A DNA stretch of 36,696 bases from Clostridia bacterium (GTDB lineage: Bacteria > Bacillota > Clostridia > Christensenellales > Aristaeellaceae): positions 1 to 36,696 of the forward strand of contig JAGBAV010000042.1 in assembly GCA_017938795.1 (NCBI GenBank). Reading direction: 5' to 3'. Positions within the stretch are counted from its first letter, which is position 1. Each line of letters starts with the position of its first letter. The position numbers were made by a program, and so were the translations under genes. The notes under the pieces were generated by a model, which did no database searches, was not told the DNA's origin, and worked only from the letters and a program-made list of their open reading frames with translations. Shown here piece by piece: positions 23,415-31,197 of the stretch.

Positions 23415-24668
23415 ATGGCCTATAAAGAGCTGATCAAGAGCTTTGACCGCATCCGGGAGTACATGCGGCAGTTCTATGTGTACGGATTCCGCAGCCGCAG
23501 CGAGTTCGACGCGAAGTCCGCGCGCAGCTATGACAACGAGCGGCGCAGGATTGACAGCTGGCTGCACGACTATATGCGATTCCATCAGGATGCATCGGGC
23601 CGCCGGTTCTTCCTCTCCATTGACAGCCGCGAGGCGGCGCAGAACCCGCTGTACGCGGCCTTCCGTGCGAAGTCTTTCACGGACAACGACATCACGCTGC
23701 ATTTCCTCCTGCTGGATACTCTGGCCGACGGGCAGGCGCACAGCCTGCGCGCGCTGCTTGACGCGCTGGCGGACGCCGGGATGAAGGATCTGGATGAGTC
23801 CACCGTGCGCAAGAAGCTGCGCGAGTATATGGACATGGGGCTCGTCTGCGGGGAGAAGAGCGGGCGCGACATGGCCTACCGCCTCCCGCAGGAGACGGAG
23901 GACCTCGCTGCGTGGCGCGATGCTGCGGCCTTCTATGCGGAGGCGTCGCCGCTTGGCGTGGCGGGCAGCTACCTGCTCTCCCGCATGCCGCAGGAGGAGA
24001 CGCCCTTCTGCTTCAAGCATCATTACATCCTGCATGCGCTGGACAGCGAGGTGCTGCTCGCGCTGCTTGAATTGATCGCCGGACAGCGCGGGGCGAAGGT
24101 GACGGTCCATTCCTCCCGCAGGGGCGCTCAGGTGGAGCGGTACATTGTGCCGCTGTCCATCCGCGAGAGCGTGCAGGGCGGCCGGCGATATCTCTATGGC
24201 TATGATGTGCGCAGGAAGCGCTTCACCTGCAGCCGCATTGACGGCATCCTCTCCGTGGAGGACGGCGGGCCCGTCGCGGCGTATGAGAAGGTGCGCGCGG
24301 CGGGCGAGGCGTTTGCCGCGCGGATGTGGGGCGCATCCACGGGCGCGCATCCCGACGAGACCGCCGCGCCGTCTGCAGCCGAGCATGTGGAGATGGTGAT
24401 CTGCGCGGCGGAGGGGGAGGACTTCATCCGCCAGCGCCTTGAGCGCGAGCGGCGCTGCGGGCAGGTGGAGGCGATTGACGCGCTGCGCACGCGCTTTACG
24501 GCCGACGTTGTGGATGCGCTGGAGCTGCTGCCGTGGATCCGTACATTCACCGGGCGCATCGAGTCGCTGACGAGCAGCAATCCGGAGCTTGAGCGCCGCT
24601 TTGCGCAGGATCTGGCAGCGATGGAGCGCCTGTATGGGGAAGGAGGCGGGGAGCATGCTGTTCTCTGA
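23415..24668 (+). CDS. WYL-domain regulator, first of a pair
   Basis: The 417-residue protein has a predicted winged-helix N-terminal half and a WYL-type C-terminal half. LHFLLLDTLADGQAHSLRALL, continuing through STVRKKLREYMDMGLVCGE, gives a helix-turn-helix-like wing at about residues 95-145. The WYL core reads YIVPLSIRESVQGGRRYLYG and YDVRRKRFTCSRIDGILSVE at about 240-285. WYL domains bind nucleic acids or nucleotides and usually control transcription in response to DNA damage or phage infection, although many are simple regulators. GGAG lies 9 nt before the ATG. Its 3' end overlaps the next WYL gene by 14 bp, strongly suggesting that the two act together. No target gene is evident nearby. 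Confidence 0.85.
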   Translation: MAYKELIKSFDRIREYMRQFYVYGFRSRSEFDAKSARSYDNERRRIDSWLHDYMRFHQDASGRRFFLSIDSREAAQNPLYAAFRAKSFTDNDITLHFLLLDTLADGQAHSLRALLDALADAGMKDLDESTVRKKLREYMDMGLVCGEKSGRDMAYRLPQETEDLAAWRDAAAFYAEASPLGVAGSYLLSRMPQEETPFCFKHHYILHALDSEVLLALLELIAGQRGAKVTVHSSRRGAQVERYIVPLSIRESVQGGRRYLYGYDVRRKRFTCSRIDGILSVEDGGPVAAYEKVRAAGEAFAARMWGASTGAHPDETAAPSAAEHVEMVICAAEGEDFIRQRLERERRCGQVEAIDALRTRFTADVVDALELLPWIRTFTGRIESLTSSNPELERRFAQDLAAMERLYGEGGGEHAVL

Positions 24669-25575
24669 GGTATACGGCAGTTACTTTGCCGCCGTGGCGG
24701 AGATCCTCGTCCTCGCCGTGGAGGGCGGCGTGACCCACGCCCAGATCCGGGAGATCGTGCAGCGCAGGGCCTTCGGCGAGAGCGGGACGGCAATCCCGCA
24801 GGCGCTTAAGGACGGCACATGGCCGCTGCTTGACGCGCAGGGCGGCACGCCCCTGCGCCATCCGCCGCGCCTCCCGCTGACGCTGCTGGAGCGCCGGTTC
24901 ATGAAAGCGCTGCTGCTGGATCCGCGTATCCGCCTGTTCGGCGTCCCGCAGGACGGGCTGGAGGACGTGCAGCCGCTCTACACGCCGGAGATGTTCGTCT
25001 GCTTTGACCGCTACAGCGACGGCGATCCCTACGACGACCCGGCGTATATTGCGCATTTCCGCGCGGCGCTGCAGGCTGTGCGCGAGGGGCGGATGCTGCA
25101 TGTGGAGTTCCTTACGGGGCGCGGCGTCCGGCAGGAATGGCACTGCCGCCCTGTCCGGCTGGAATACTCGGAAAAGGATGACAAGTTCCGTCTGCATGCC
25201 GTCGCGTACGGACGACGGGTGATGGTCAATCTCTCCCGGATGACGCTCTGCGTGCCGGGCGGGCTGGCGGATCCTTCCGTGCCGGTGCCGCCGGCGCAGA
25301 CGGAGCAGCTCGTGCTCACGCTTGTGGATGAGCGTGATGCGATGGAGCGGGCGATGCTCCATTTCTCCCATTACCGCAGGGAGACGGAGCGCATCGATGA
25401 CATGCACTACCGCATCACGATCCAGTATGCCGCAGAGGACGAGACGGAGCTGCTCATCCGCGTGCTCTCTTTCGGACCGCTGGTGCGGGTGGAGGCGCCG
25501 CAGGCCTTTGCCGATCGCCTGCGCGGCAGACTGAGCCGCCAGCGCACGCTGCTTGGCGGCGGGCGCAAAGCATAA
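24655..25575 (+). CDS. WYL-domain regulator, second of a pair
   Basis: The 306-residue protein contains LHVEFLTGRGVRQEWHCRPV followed by RLEYSEKDDKFRLHAVAYGRRVMVNLSRM, a recognisable WYL domain at about residues 145-195. The C-terminus (about 215-300) resembles the WCX extension found after WYL domains. Its N-terminal part (MLFSEVYGSYFAAVAEILVLAV) is helical but shows no classic winged helix, so it may depend on its partner for DNA binding. AAGGAGG lies 8 nt before the ATG at 24655; an earlier in-frame ATG at 24634 would place the same sequence inside the gene. The 14-bp overlap with the preceding WYL gene indicates coupled translation and probably a heteromeric regulator. Confidence 0.82.
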   Translation: MLFSEVYGSYFAAVAEILVLAVEGGVTHAQIREIVQRRAFGESGTAIPQALKDGTWPLLDAQGGTPLRHPPRLPLTLLERRFMKALLLDPRIRLFGVPQDGLEDVQPLYTPEMFVCFDRYSDGDPYDDPAYIAHFRAALQAVREGRMLHVEFLTGRGVRQEWHCRPVRLEYSEKDDKFRLHAVAYGRRVMVNLSRMTLCVPGGLADPSVPVPPAQTEQLVLTLVDERDAMERAMLHFSHYRRETERIDDMHYRITIQYAAEDETELLIRVLSFGPLVRVEAPQAFADRLRGRLSRQRTLLGGGRKA

Positions 25576-25578
25576 ATA

Positions 25579-25620
25579 AACGCCCCGGCCGCTCGCTGTG
25601 AGCTGGTCGGGGCGTTAGGG
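25579..25620. terminator. Bidirectional terminator between WYL and MarR genes
   Basis: AACGCCCCGgCC pairs with GGtCGGGGCGTT. The plus strand continues into TTAGGGTTT and the minus strand into TTTATTTATG. The genes converge here, so the hairpin can serve both. Confidence 0.75.
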
Positions 25621-25629
25621 TTTGCAGGT

Positions 25630-26112
25630 TTATCCGCGCTGCCTGTCCAGCGCGTCGCTGAGGTAGCCGACGCATTTATCCATGAAGGAAGAGACAGCCT
25701 GCAGCTCCTCGTCGGTGATGGCGGCATACATCCGCTCCGTGCCGGCGAGCAGGGCGCTGTCGATGCAGCCGAGCAGGCGGACGCCCTCGCCGGTGAGGGA
25801 GAGGAAATAGCGGCGGTCGTCGTTCTCGTCCTGCTCCTTGATGACGAGGCCGCATTCAGCCAGATGGCGCACGCGGCGCGTCGCAGAGGAAGGATGCAGG
25901 CACAGCTGCCGCGCGATCTCCGTCATGCTGACCGTGCTGTCCATCGCGGCGGCGACAGCGGAGAGGATCTTGTAGTCCGTGATGCACAGGGTATAGGGCG
26001 CGCCCTCCTCGCGGAGCACGCGTGCAATGACGCCCTCCGTCACGCTTGTGACGAGGCTGCCGTAGCGTTCGCATTTTTCGGCGATGATGGCGCAGCGGGG
26101 ATCCATCTTCAC
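25630..26112 (-). CDS. MarR-family transcriptional regulator
   Basis: The 160-residue protein has the MarR winged-helix fold: YTLCITDYKILSAVA, SMTEIARQLCLHPSSATRRVRHLAECGL as the recognition helix, and the wing DENDDRRYFLSLTGEGVRL with the conserved D-x-R. MarR proteins repress target promoters and release them on ligand binding. The likely start is a GTG at 26112 with AAGGGAG about 9 nt upstream; the ATG at 26106 has poorer spacing (about 15 nt). It is divergent from the HAD phosphatase gene, and the shared 184-bp region with two good promoters is the natural place for its operator. Confidence 0.9.
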   Translation of the reverse strand: MKMDPRCAIIAEKCERYGSLVTSVTEGVIARVLREEGAPYTLCITDYKILSAVAAAMDSTVSMTEIARQLCLHPSSATRRVRHLAECGLVIKEQDENDDRRYFLSLTGEGVRLLGCIDSALLAGTERMYAAITDEELQAVSSFMDKCVGYLSDALDRQRG

Positions 26113-26151
26113 AGACCATCGCTCCCTTCTGCAATCAGTATCGAATATCGT

Positions 26152-26181
26152 ATTTTACCATTATCTGCGTGTTCTTGTCAA
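26152..26181 (-). promoter_or_regulatory. Promoter of the marR-type gene
   Basis: On the minus strand a perfect TTGACA (26176-26181) and TAAAAT (26152-26157) are separated by 18 bp. The sequence around the -10, ATACGATATTCGATAC, contains repeated CGAT/TCGA elements that could be an autoregulatory MarR site, but it is not a perfect palindrome. Confidence 0.78.
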
Positions 26182-26211
26182 ATGATGATATGACCGCTGT
26201 GCGCTTCGCTC

Positions 26212-26240
26212 TTGATGTTTTGTTCATGAGTTGCTATACT
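26212..26240 (+). promoter_or_regulatory. Promoter of the HAD phosphatase gene
   Basis: TTGATG (26212-26217), a 17-bp spacer and TATACT (26235-26240) face away from the marR promoter. The two -35 boxes are only about 30 bp apart, so one bound regulator could affect both. Confidence 0.75.
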
Positions 26241-26296
26241 GTATCTGCATACTGGGTTTTTGTGCGCCGGGCGGCGACGGGGAAAGGAAACACACG

Positions 26297-27022
26297 ATGG
26301 GACTGACGACGGTTCTCTTTGATCTGGATGGAACGCTCCTGCCGATGGATCAGGATGCATTTGTCAGGAGCTATTCTTCGCTGCTGATCGCGAAGGCTGC
26401 GCCGCATGGCTATGTGCCGGAGAAGATGATGGCGGCGCTGATGCACGGCATCACCGCGATGGTGCGCAACGACGGGAGCTGCCTCAATGAGGAGGCGTTC
26501 TGGCGCAGCTTCGCCCGTGATTTCGGTGAGGCGGCGCTTGGCGACAAGGCGATCTTTGACGATTTCTACCGCAATGAGTTTGAGCAGGCGAGGGTCAGCT
26601 GCGGCTATGATGAGCGCGCGGCGCAGGTAATCCGCCTGCTGAAGGAGAAGGGCTATCGCCTTGTGCTGGCGACCAATCCGTTCTTCCCGAAGGCGGCAAC
26701 CTATGCGCGCATCCGCTGGGCCGGGCTGGATGCATCCGACTTTGAGCTGGTGACCACCTACGACAACTCCCGCTTCTGTAAGCCGAACCCCGCGTACTAT
26801 CATGCGATCATGGAGGAGCTTGGCGTCACGCCGCAGGAGTGCATGATGGTCGGCAACGACGTCGGGGAGGACATGATGACCGCCGCGCTGGGCATGCAGG
26901 TCTTCCTGCTCACGCCCTGCCTGATCAACGCCGTGGGCGCGGATACCTCCGCCTACCCGCAGGGCGGCTATGACGAGCTGCTGGCGCATATCCGCGCCAT
27001 GGATCATGCGGCCAACGGTTGA
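26297..27022 (+). CDS. HAD-superfamily phosphatase
   Basis: The 241-residue protein has all four HAD motifs. Motif I is LFDLDGTLLPMD with both catalytic Asp. Motif II is LVLATNPFFP (Thr in the usual Ser/Thr place), motif III includes the Lys of FCKPNPAYY, and motif IV is VGNDVGEDMM. The cap domain lies between residues ~18 and 95, as in subclass I phosphoglycolate-phosphatase-like enzymes. The substrate is a phosphorylated metabolite that cannot be named from sequence. GGAAAGGAAA lies upstream of the chosen ATG; the longer open frame upstream overlaps the promoter and is rejected. The gene is divergent from a MarR regulator. Confidence 0.92.
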   Translation: MGLTTVLFDLDGTLLPMDQDAFVRSYSSLLIAKAAPHGYVPEKMMAALMHGITAMVRNDGSCLNEEAFWRSFARDFGEAALGDKAIFDDFYRNEFEQARVSCGYDERAAQVIRLLKEKGYRLVLATNPFFPKAATYARIRWAGLDASDFELVTTYDNSRFCKPNPAYYHAIMEELGVTPQECMMVGNDVGEDMMTAALGMQVFLLTPCLINAVGADTSAYPQGGYDELLAHIRAMDHAANG

Positions 27023-27047
27023 GAGACCGTGAAGAATATGTTATAAT
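27019..27047 (+). promoter_or_regulatory. Promoter of the Cys/His-repeat protein gene
   Basis: TTGAGA (27019-27024) overlaps the HAD stop codon. After 17 bp comes a perfect TATAAT (27042-27047), 45 bp before the next start codon. Confidence 0.8.
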
Positions 27048-27092
27048 ATGACGATGCCGTCGTGCGGAGCATGCGGCTGAGAGGAGAATCGG

Positions 27093-27983
27093 ATGATGAA
27101 GAAAAGAGTGTTCCTGCTTGCGCTGATGGCTGCTGTGCTGCTGGCCTCCACGGCGTATGCGCATGAATGCCGCTTCGGCGGCTGGCAGACCAAGCGCGCG
27201 CCGAGCTGCCGCGACACCGGCCTGCAGTTCCGTTACTGCCAGCTGTGCGACCACTGGGAGCAGCGCGAAATCAAGCGCCTGCCGCATGAGGTGGACGAAT
27301 GGGTGATCGACAACGAGCCCAACTGTGTGCAGTACGGCTTCAAGCACGGCACCTGCAATCTCTGCGGTGATTACCTCACCTATTCCATCGACAAGACCGA
27401 CCATCATTACGGCGAATACACCATCACCAAGGAGCCGACCTGCACCAGGGAGGGCGTCAACGCCTCCACCTGCGTGGACTGCGGCAAGAAGAAGACCCAG
27501 TCCATCCCCAAGCTCGGGCATGACTGGTCCAGCTACACCGCGACCCCCGGCAAGGAGCCGACCTGCAAGAAGGCCGGCAGCGGCGTGATGGAATGCGCCC
27601 GCTGCGGCGCGACGAAGAAGGGCCAGATCCCCAAGCTGGAGCACGTCTACAGCGAATGGGAGATCACCAGCGAGCCCAGCGGAGCGAAGAAGGGCACGCG
27701 CGAGCATACCTGCGAGCTGTGCGGCGGCGTGGAGACTGAGCGCTTCTTCTGGGAGGGCACGCTCTATCAGGATATGAAGCCCTGCGAGGAGGTCATCCGC
27801 CTGCAGGAGATGCTGCGCGACCTCGGCTACTACTCCGGCAACATCAGGAGCGGCACCTTCGGCGCGCTGACGGGCAAGGCCGTCGCCAGATTCCAGAAGG
27901 AGAACGGGCTGAAGGCGACCGAGATCGCCGACCCGGAGACCATCGAGGCGATCGAGGCGGAGTGGGACAAGCTCAGCCTGTGA
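27093..27983 (+). CDS. Secreted Cys/His-repeat protein with peptidoglycan-binding domain
   Basis: The 296-residue protein starts with a signal peptide (MMKKRVFLLALMAAVLLASTAYA). About five imperfect repeats of ~42 residues follow, each with P-x-C, a Gly, C-x-x-C, a Lys-Leu/Ile-Pro turn, a His and an aromatic (for example NEPNCVQYGFKHGTCNLCG, then TKEPTCTREGVNASTCVDCG). The final repeat has lost its first Cys (SEPSGAKKG). Each repeat could bind zinc or form disulfides outside the cell. A C-terminal peptidoglycan_binding_1 domain (residues ~225-285, LRDLGYYSGNIRSGTFG) should anchor it to the wall. Two adjacent ATGs (27093, 27096) share the GAGAGGAG ribosome binding site. The function is unknown; the architecture suggests a wall-attached scaffold or metal-binding protein. 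Confidence 0.85.
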   Translation: MMKKRVFLLALMAAVLLASTAYAHECRFGGWQTKRAPSCRDTGLQFRYCQLCDHWEQREIKRLPHEVDEWVIDNEPNCVQYGFKHGTCNLCGDYLTYSIDKTDHHYGEYTITKEPTCTREGVNASTCVDCGKKKTQSIPKLGHDWSSYTATPGKEPTCKKAGSGVMECARCGATKKGQIPKLEHVYSEWEITSEPSGAKKGTREHTCELCGGVETERFFWEGTLYQDMKPCEEVIRLQEMLRDLGYYSGNIRSGTFGALTGKAVARFQKENGLKATEIADPETIEAIEAEWDKLSL

Positions 27984-28002
27984 GCTGCGATGATGCGCGA
28001 TG

Positions 28003-28034
28003 ACAGCCGCCGGCAGGCCCGGCGGCTGTTTCTC
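28003..28034 (+). terminator. Terminator after the Cys/His-repeat gene
   Basis: ACAGCCGCCGG and CCGGCGGCTGT form a long stem around a short CAGGC loop, followed by TTCT. It begins 20 bp after the stop codon. Confidence 0.83.
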
Positions 28035-28133
28035 TGCCGTCCATCATGCGTGCGGATGTACCAGCCGGGCTGGCGTTCGCCGCCGTAATATGATAAGATG
28101 AGACCAATCAGAACAGCGAAAGGAAGCGCACCT

Positions 28134-28757
28134 ATGACAAAGAAGATCCTGCATACCATTCTCGGCATCCTGCTCGTGTACGCGTCCGTGGCCTTCGCCA
28201 TCAAGGCGGGCATCGGCGTGCTGCCGGTCGATGCGGCGATCACCTCGATCGCCACGCTCATCGGCATGAAGGTCGGCACATTCTCCATGCTCTTCCACGG
28301 CAGCTTCTTCCTTGGCCAGATCGCCATCGAGAAGAAGAACTTCCGCAAGACGGAGCTGCTGCAGCTGCTCTACATCACGCTGGGCGGCTCTGTGCTCAAT
28401 TTCTTCCTGTATACGGTGCTGGGCGGCGTGTCCTTCGGCCTGTATCCGGTTCGCCTTGTCGTGTGCGTGCTGGCCTTTGCCGTCAGCGCGTTCGGCTGCA
28501 CGCTCGTGCTGGAGACGCGCCTGATGCGCACGCCCATGGAGGGCTGCATCCAGCTGCTCGCCGACCGCATGGGCACGACCATGGGCAAGCTGCGTCAGAA
28601 GATCGACGTCGTTCTGGTGCTGATCAGCGTGGCCATCAGCCTGATCTTCGGCGTGGAATGGACGCTGCGCGAGGGCACGATCATCGCCGCGCTGATGTTC
28701 GGCCCGATGATGGATTTCTGGAAGAGGACGGTCTTTGCCCGCGGAGCGAAGGCATGA
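28134..28757 (+). CDS. YczE/YitT-family membrane protein
   Basis: The 207-residue protein has five to six hydrophobic segments. It begins MTKKILHTILGILLVYASVA and contains AIKAGIGVLPVDAAITSIAT, the G-x-G-x-x-P-x-D-A pattern that marks YczE/YyaS/YitT membrane proteins. Their function is poorly known; related proteins are proposed permeases. AAAGGAAG lies about 9 nt before the chosen ATG. An upstream in-frame ATG at 28098 lacks a ribosome binding site. It overlaps or abuts the AAC(3)-like gene, so the two form a pair. No strong promoter was found; AT-rich TATGAT near 28089 could be a -10. Confidence 0.85.
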   Translation: MTKKILHTILGILLVYASVAFAIKAGIGVLPVDAAITSIATLIGMKVGTFSMLFHGSFFLGQIAIEKKNFRKTELLQLLYITLGGSVLNFFLYTVLGGVSFGLYPVRLVVCVLAFAVSAFGCTLVLETRLMRTPMEGCIQLLADRMGTTMGKLRQKIDVVLVLISVAISLIFGVEWTLREGTIIAALMFGPMMDFWKRTVFARGAKA

Positions 28758-28768
28758 TCGGAGGAACG

Positions 28769-29557
28769 ATGTACACCAGAGATATGCTGATCGCGCAGCT
28801 GCGCGATATGGGCCTGCAGCCGACGGATACCGTGATGATCCATTCCTCGATGAAGGCCATCGGCCCCGTCGAGGGCGGCGCGGATACGGTGCTGGACGCG
28901 CTGATGGCGTATTTTGCGCCGGGTCTCCTGCTGCTGCCCACGCACACATGGGCCCAGATGAACGACAGCTACAGCGTCTATGACCCGGCGACGGAGCCGG
29001 CCTGCGTCGGCATTCTGCCGAATCTGTTCATGAAGCGGCCGGGCGTGGTGCGCTCGCTGCATCCCACGCACAGCGTCGCGGCATACGGCGAGGGCGCGGC
29101 GGCGTATATCGCCGGGGAGGAGAATGTGCTCACCCCCTGCGCGCCGGAGGGCTGCTGGGGCCGCCTGTATACGACCGGGGCGAAGGTGCTGCTCATCGGC
29201 GTGACGCATGCGCGCAATACCTTCATTCATGCCGTGGAAGAGTACCTCGACGTGCCCGAGCGGCTGGCGGATACGCCGTCGTATTTCACCGTCGTGATGC
29301 CCGACGGCACGCACAAGCAGTCCATCCAGTACCGTCATTACAATGCGAAGGAGCCGCATGTCTCCGAGCATTTCGTGAAGCTGACCGAGGGCTACTATGA
29401 GACCGGCGCTGCCGTGCGCGGGCAGCTGGGCGATGCGGCCTGCATCCTGTGCGACTGCCGCGAGCTCTACCGCGTGACCGAGCGCGTGCTTGCCCATGAG
29501 ATCAACTGCTTCCTCGACCGCGACGAGATTCCGCGCGCGTGGTGGCAGGCGGGCTGA
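28769..29557 (+). CDS. AAC(3)-family N-acetyltransferase
   Basis: The 262-residue protein matches the aminoglycoside 3-N-acetyltransferase family. Motifs include MIHSSMKAIGPVEGGADTVL, LLLPTHTW, the signature VVRSLHPTHSVAAYG and KVLLIGVTHARNTFIHAVEE. The family transfers acetyl from acetyl-CoA to an amine. Chromosomal members in commensal Firmicutes frequently have unknown natural substrates, so resistance cannot be assumed. GGAGG lies 4 nt before the ATG at 28769 and the protein then begins MYTRDMLIAQL, the usual start; an ATG at 28754 overlapping the upstream stop (ATGA) is an alternative giving five more residues. Either way it is translationally linked to the YczE-type gene. Confidence 0.88.
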   Translation: MYTRDMLIAQLRDMGLQPTDTVMIHSSMKAIGPVEGGADTVLDALMAYFAPGLLLLPTHTWAQMNDSYSVYDPATEPACVGILPNLFMKRPGVVRSLHPTHSVAAYGEGAAAYIAGEENVLTPCAPEGCWGRLYTTGAKVLLIGVTHARNTFIHAVEEYLDVPERLADTPSYFTVVMPDGTHKQSIQYRHYNAKEPHVSEHFVKLTEGYYETGAAVRGQLGDAACILCDCRELYRVTERVLAHEINCFLDRDEIPRAWWQAG

Positions 29558-29670
29558 GCCCGCCCCCCGCTGCCGACAATGTTTGCAGAATGGTGTTTCT
29601 CTGGCGCACGGGGGCGCAGATATGCTGCGTTCGCGCAGGCGGGCGTTCCGCAGAATGATTCATACAAAAT

Positions 29671-29713
29671 AACAGCACGGAATGCCGTCATGGCGCTCCG
29701 TGCTGTTTTGCTG
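29671..29713. terminator. Bidirectional terminator between AAC(3) and GtrII-like genes
   Basis: AACAGCACGGA and TCCGTGCTGTT form a perfect 11-bp stem with a 15-nt loop. The plus strand continues into TTGCTGTT and the minus strand into ATTTTG. The 113 bp between the AAC(3) stop and this hairpin contain nothing recognisable. Confidence 0.82.
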
Positions 29714-29722
29714 TTGATGGGG

Positions 29723-31180
29723 TTATTCTGCGAGGTGGATGACGAGCGTATCGCCGATAAACGCGCAGCAGCCCTGCGCCGGATAGACCGGCATGGCCTG
29801 CACGGCGTCGCTTGCGGCGAGCTGTTCGCGCTCATAATCACTGACCAGATTGATCGGATAGCCGAGAATCTCCCACAGGTACCATGCCATATCCTCCTGC
29901 GAGGCGAGCGCGCTGTCTGCGGCGGCGGCGTCCAGCGCTTTCAGATGCTCAAAGCCCTGCAGCCCGGCGGTAACGGCCGCGTCCTGCGGGGTGCCGATGA
30001 TCGCAGCGGGGGTGGCGCCTGGCTGGTAGCCCGGGGTATCCTCTGCGCGGTCGAGCACGCGCGTCATCACCGAGAGCGTGGCCTCGAACTCAAGGCACTT
30101 CTTCAGATAGACCTGATTGGAGAAGATCGTGCAGCCGAGGCAGAGCACGGCGATCGCGCCCGCAGCCGCCCGGCGGACGGAGAGGCGGACGCTGCCCTGC
30201 AGGAGCAGCAGCACGACCAGCACATCAAGCAGCGCATACGCGGGGCGCAGCTGCCCGGCAGGCTCCGCGCTGAAGATGGGCAGGCTGACCGCCGCAGGCA
30301 GCAGCAGCGCGCACAGCACGGCGGCAGCCGCCCGCCCGGGCGTCATGCGGCGCGCAGCGCGCAGCAGAGCGAGGCAGGCGGCAAGCATGAGCAGCATGCG
30401 CAGCAGGATACCGACGCGGGGATACGCCGTCAGCGGGGCGAAGAGCGTCGAGAGGGGATACAGCCAGAGCCCGATGAGCCCGCCGCTCATCTGCAGCGAG
30501 GCGGTGCCGTCCAGCCCGGCGATGCGCAGCAGCACGGCAAAGCCCGCGCCATAGAGCGCCGCGCCCGCCGCCAGCGCAGCGGCGAAGGAGGCCGCGGGGC
30601 GGGGGCGCTCCCCGCTCATCAGCGCCTGCAGAATCGCGAGCAGCGTAAGACCCGCCGCCAGCGAAAAGGCGCTGGAGTCCGCCGCCATGGCGGCAGCGAT
30701 GAGCGCCGCGCCGGGGGCAAAGCCAAAGCGGAGCCTGCGGCAGCACCACAGCCCCGCGCAGACCAGCGGCAGGGCGAGCAGATGGGCATCCGCCGTATGC
30801 AGCGACGAGGCGAAGAGCGAGGTCAGCGAGGGATGCGCACAGAAGACGGCGCAGAGGGCATAGAGCTGCGCGCCGCGCAGGCAGAGCAGATCGCCAAGCA
30901 GCAGCAGCGCCGCCGCCAGATACAGCGCGCAGAGCATGCCGGTCATCAGCGGAGAGGCAATGCCGCCGCGCAGGGCGAAGTAGAACGGCTGCAGATACAG
31001 CCCGCCCTCCAGCTGGGCATAGAGCCCCTTCTGCGCGTTGAGCATCACGCCGGGGCCGGAATAGGTGAGATTGAAGAAGCAGAAGGCGTGCGCGATGAAG
31101 AAGACGCCCAGCGCCGTCAGCAGGAGATGGGCTGCGCCCCTGCGGTCATGCCCGAAGGGGACGGGAAATCGTTTGATCAT
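29723..31180 (-). CDS. GtrII-like membrane glycosyltransferase, downstream paralogue
   Basis: The 485-residue protein has an N-terminal transmembrane segment, an extracytoplasmic loop (YSGPGVMLNAQKGLYAQLEGG) and about ten further hydrophobic segments, ending in a soluble C-terminal domain from about residue 375. The layout and the GLYLQPFYFALRGGIASPLMTG segment match its upstream neighbour (GRFLQPVYWRLRGAVTAPMT) and the Glucos_trans_II/GtrII family, which adds glucose from a lipid carrier to surface polysaccharide. The C-terminal region PGATPAAIIGTPQDAAV parallels PGETPVVIIGYLPASLL in the neighbour. AAGGAG lies 8 nt before the ATG. It begins 17 bp after its paralogue and is probably co-transcribed. 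Family placement is moderate; the acceptor is unknown. Confidence 0.78.
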   Translation of the reverse strand: MIKRFPVPFGHDRRGAAHLLLTALGVFFIAHAFCFFNLTYSGPGVMLNAQKGLYAQLEGGLYLQPFYFALRGGIASPLMTGMLCALYLAAALLLLGDLLCLRGAQLYALCAVFCAHPSLTSLFASSLHTADAHLLALPLVCAGLWCCRRLRFGFAPGAALIAAAMAADSSAFSLAAGLTLLAILQALMSGERPRPAASFAAALAAGAALYGAGFAVLLRIAGLDGTASLQMSGGLIGLWLYPLSTLFAPLTAYPRVGILLRMLLMLAACLALLRAARRMTPGRAAAAVLCALLLPAAVSLPIFSAEPAGQLRPAYALLDVLVVLLLLQGSVRLSVRRAAAGAIAVLCLGCTIFSNQVYLKKCLEFEATLSVMTRVLDRAEDTPGYQPGATPAAIIGTPQDAAVTAGLQGFEHLKALDAAAADSALASQEDMAWYLWEILGYPINLVSDYEREQLAASDAVQAMPVYPAQGCCAFIGDTLVIHLAE

Positions 31181-31197
31181 ATCGGCGCTCCTTACGG

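Noticed and set aside
28769-29557. Acquired aminoglycoside-resistance gene
   Set aside because: Base composition and coupling to a chromosomal membrane protein gene match the surroundings, and no mobile element flanks it, so it is more likely a native AAC(3)-family enzyme.
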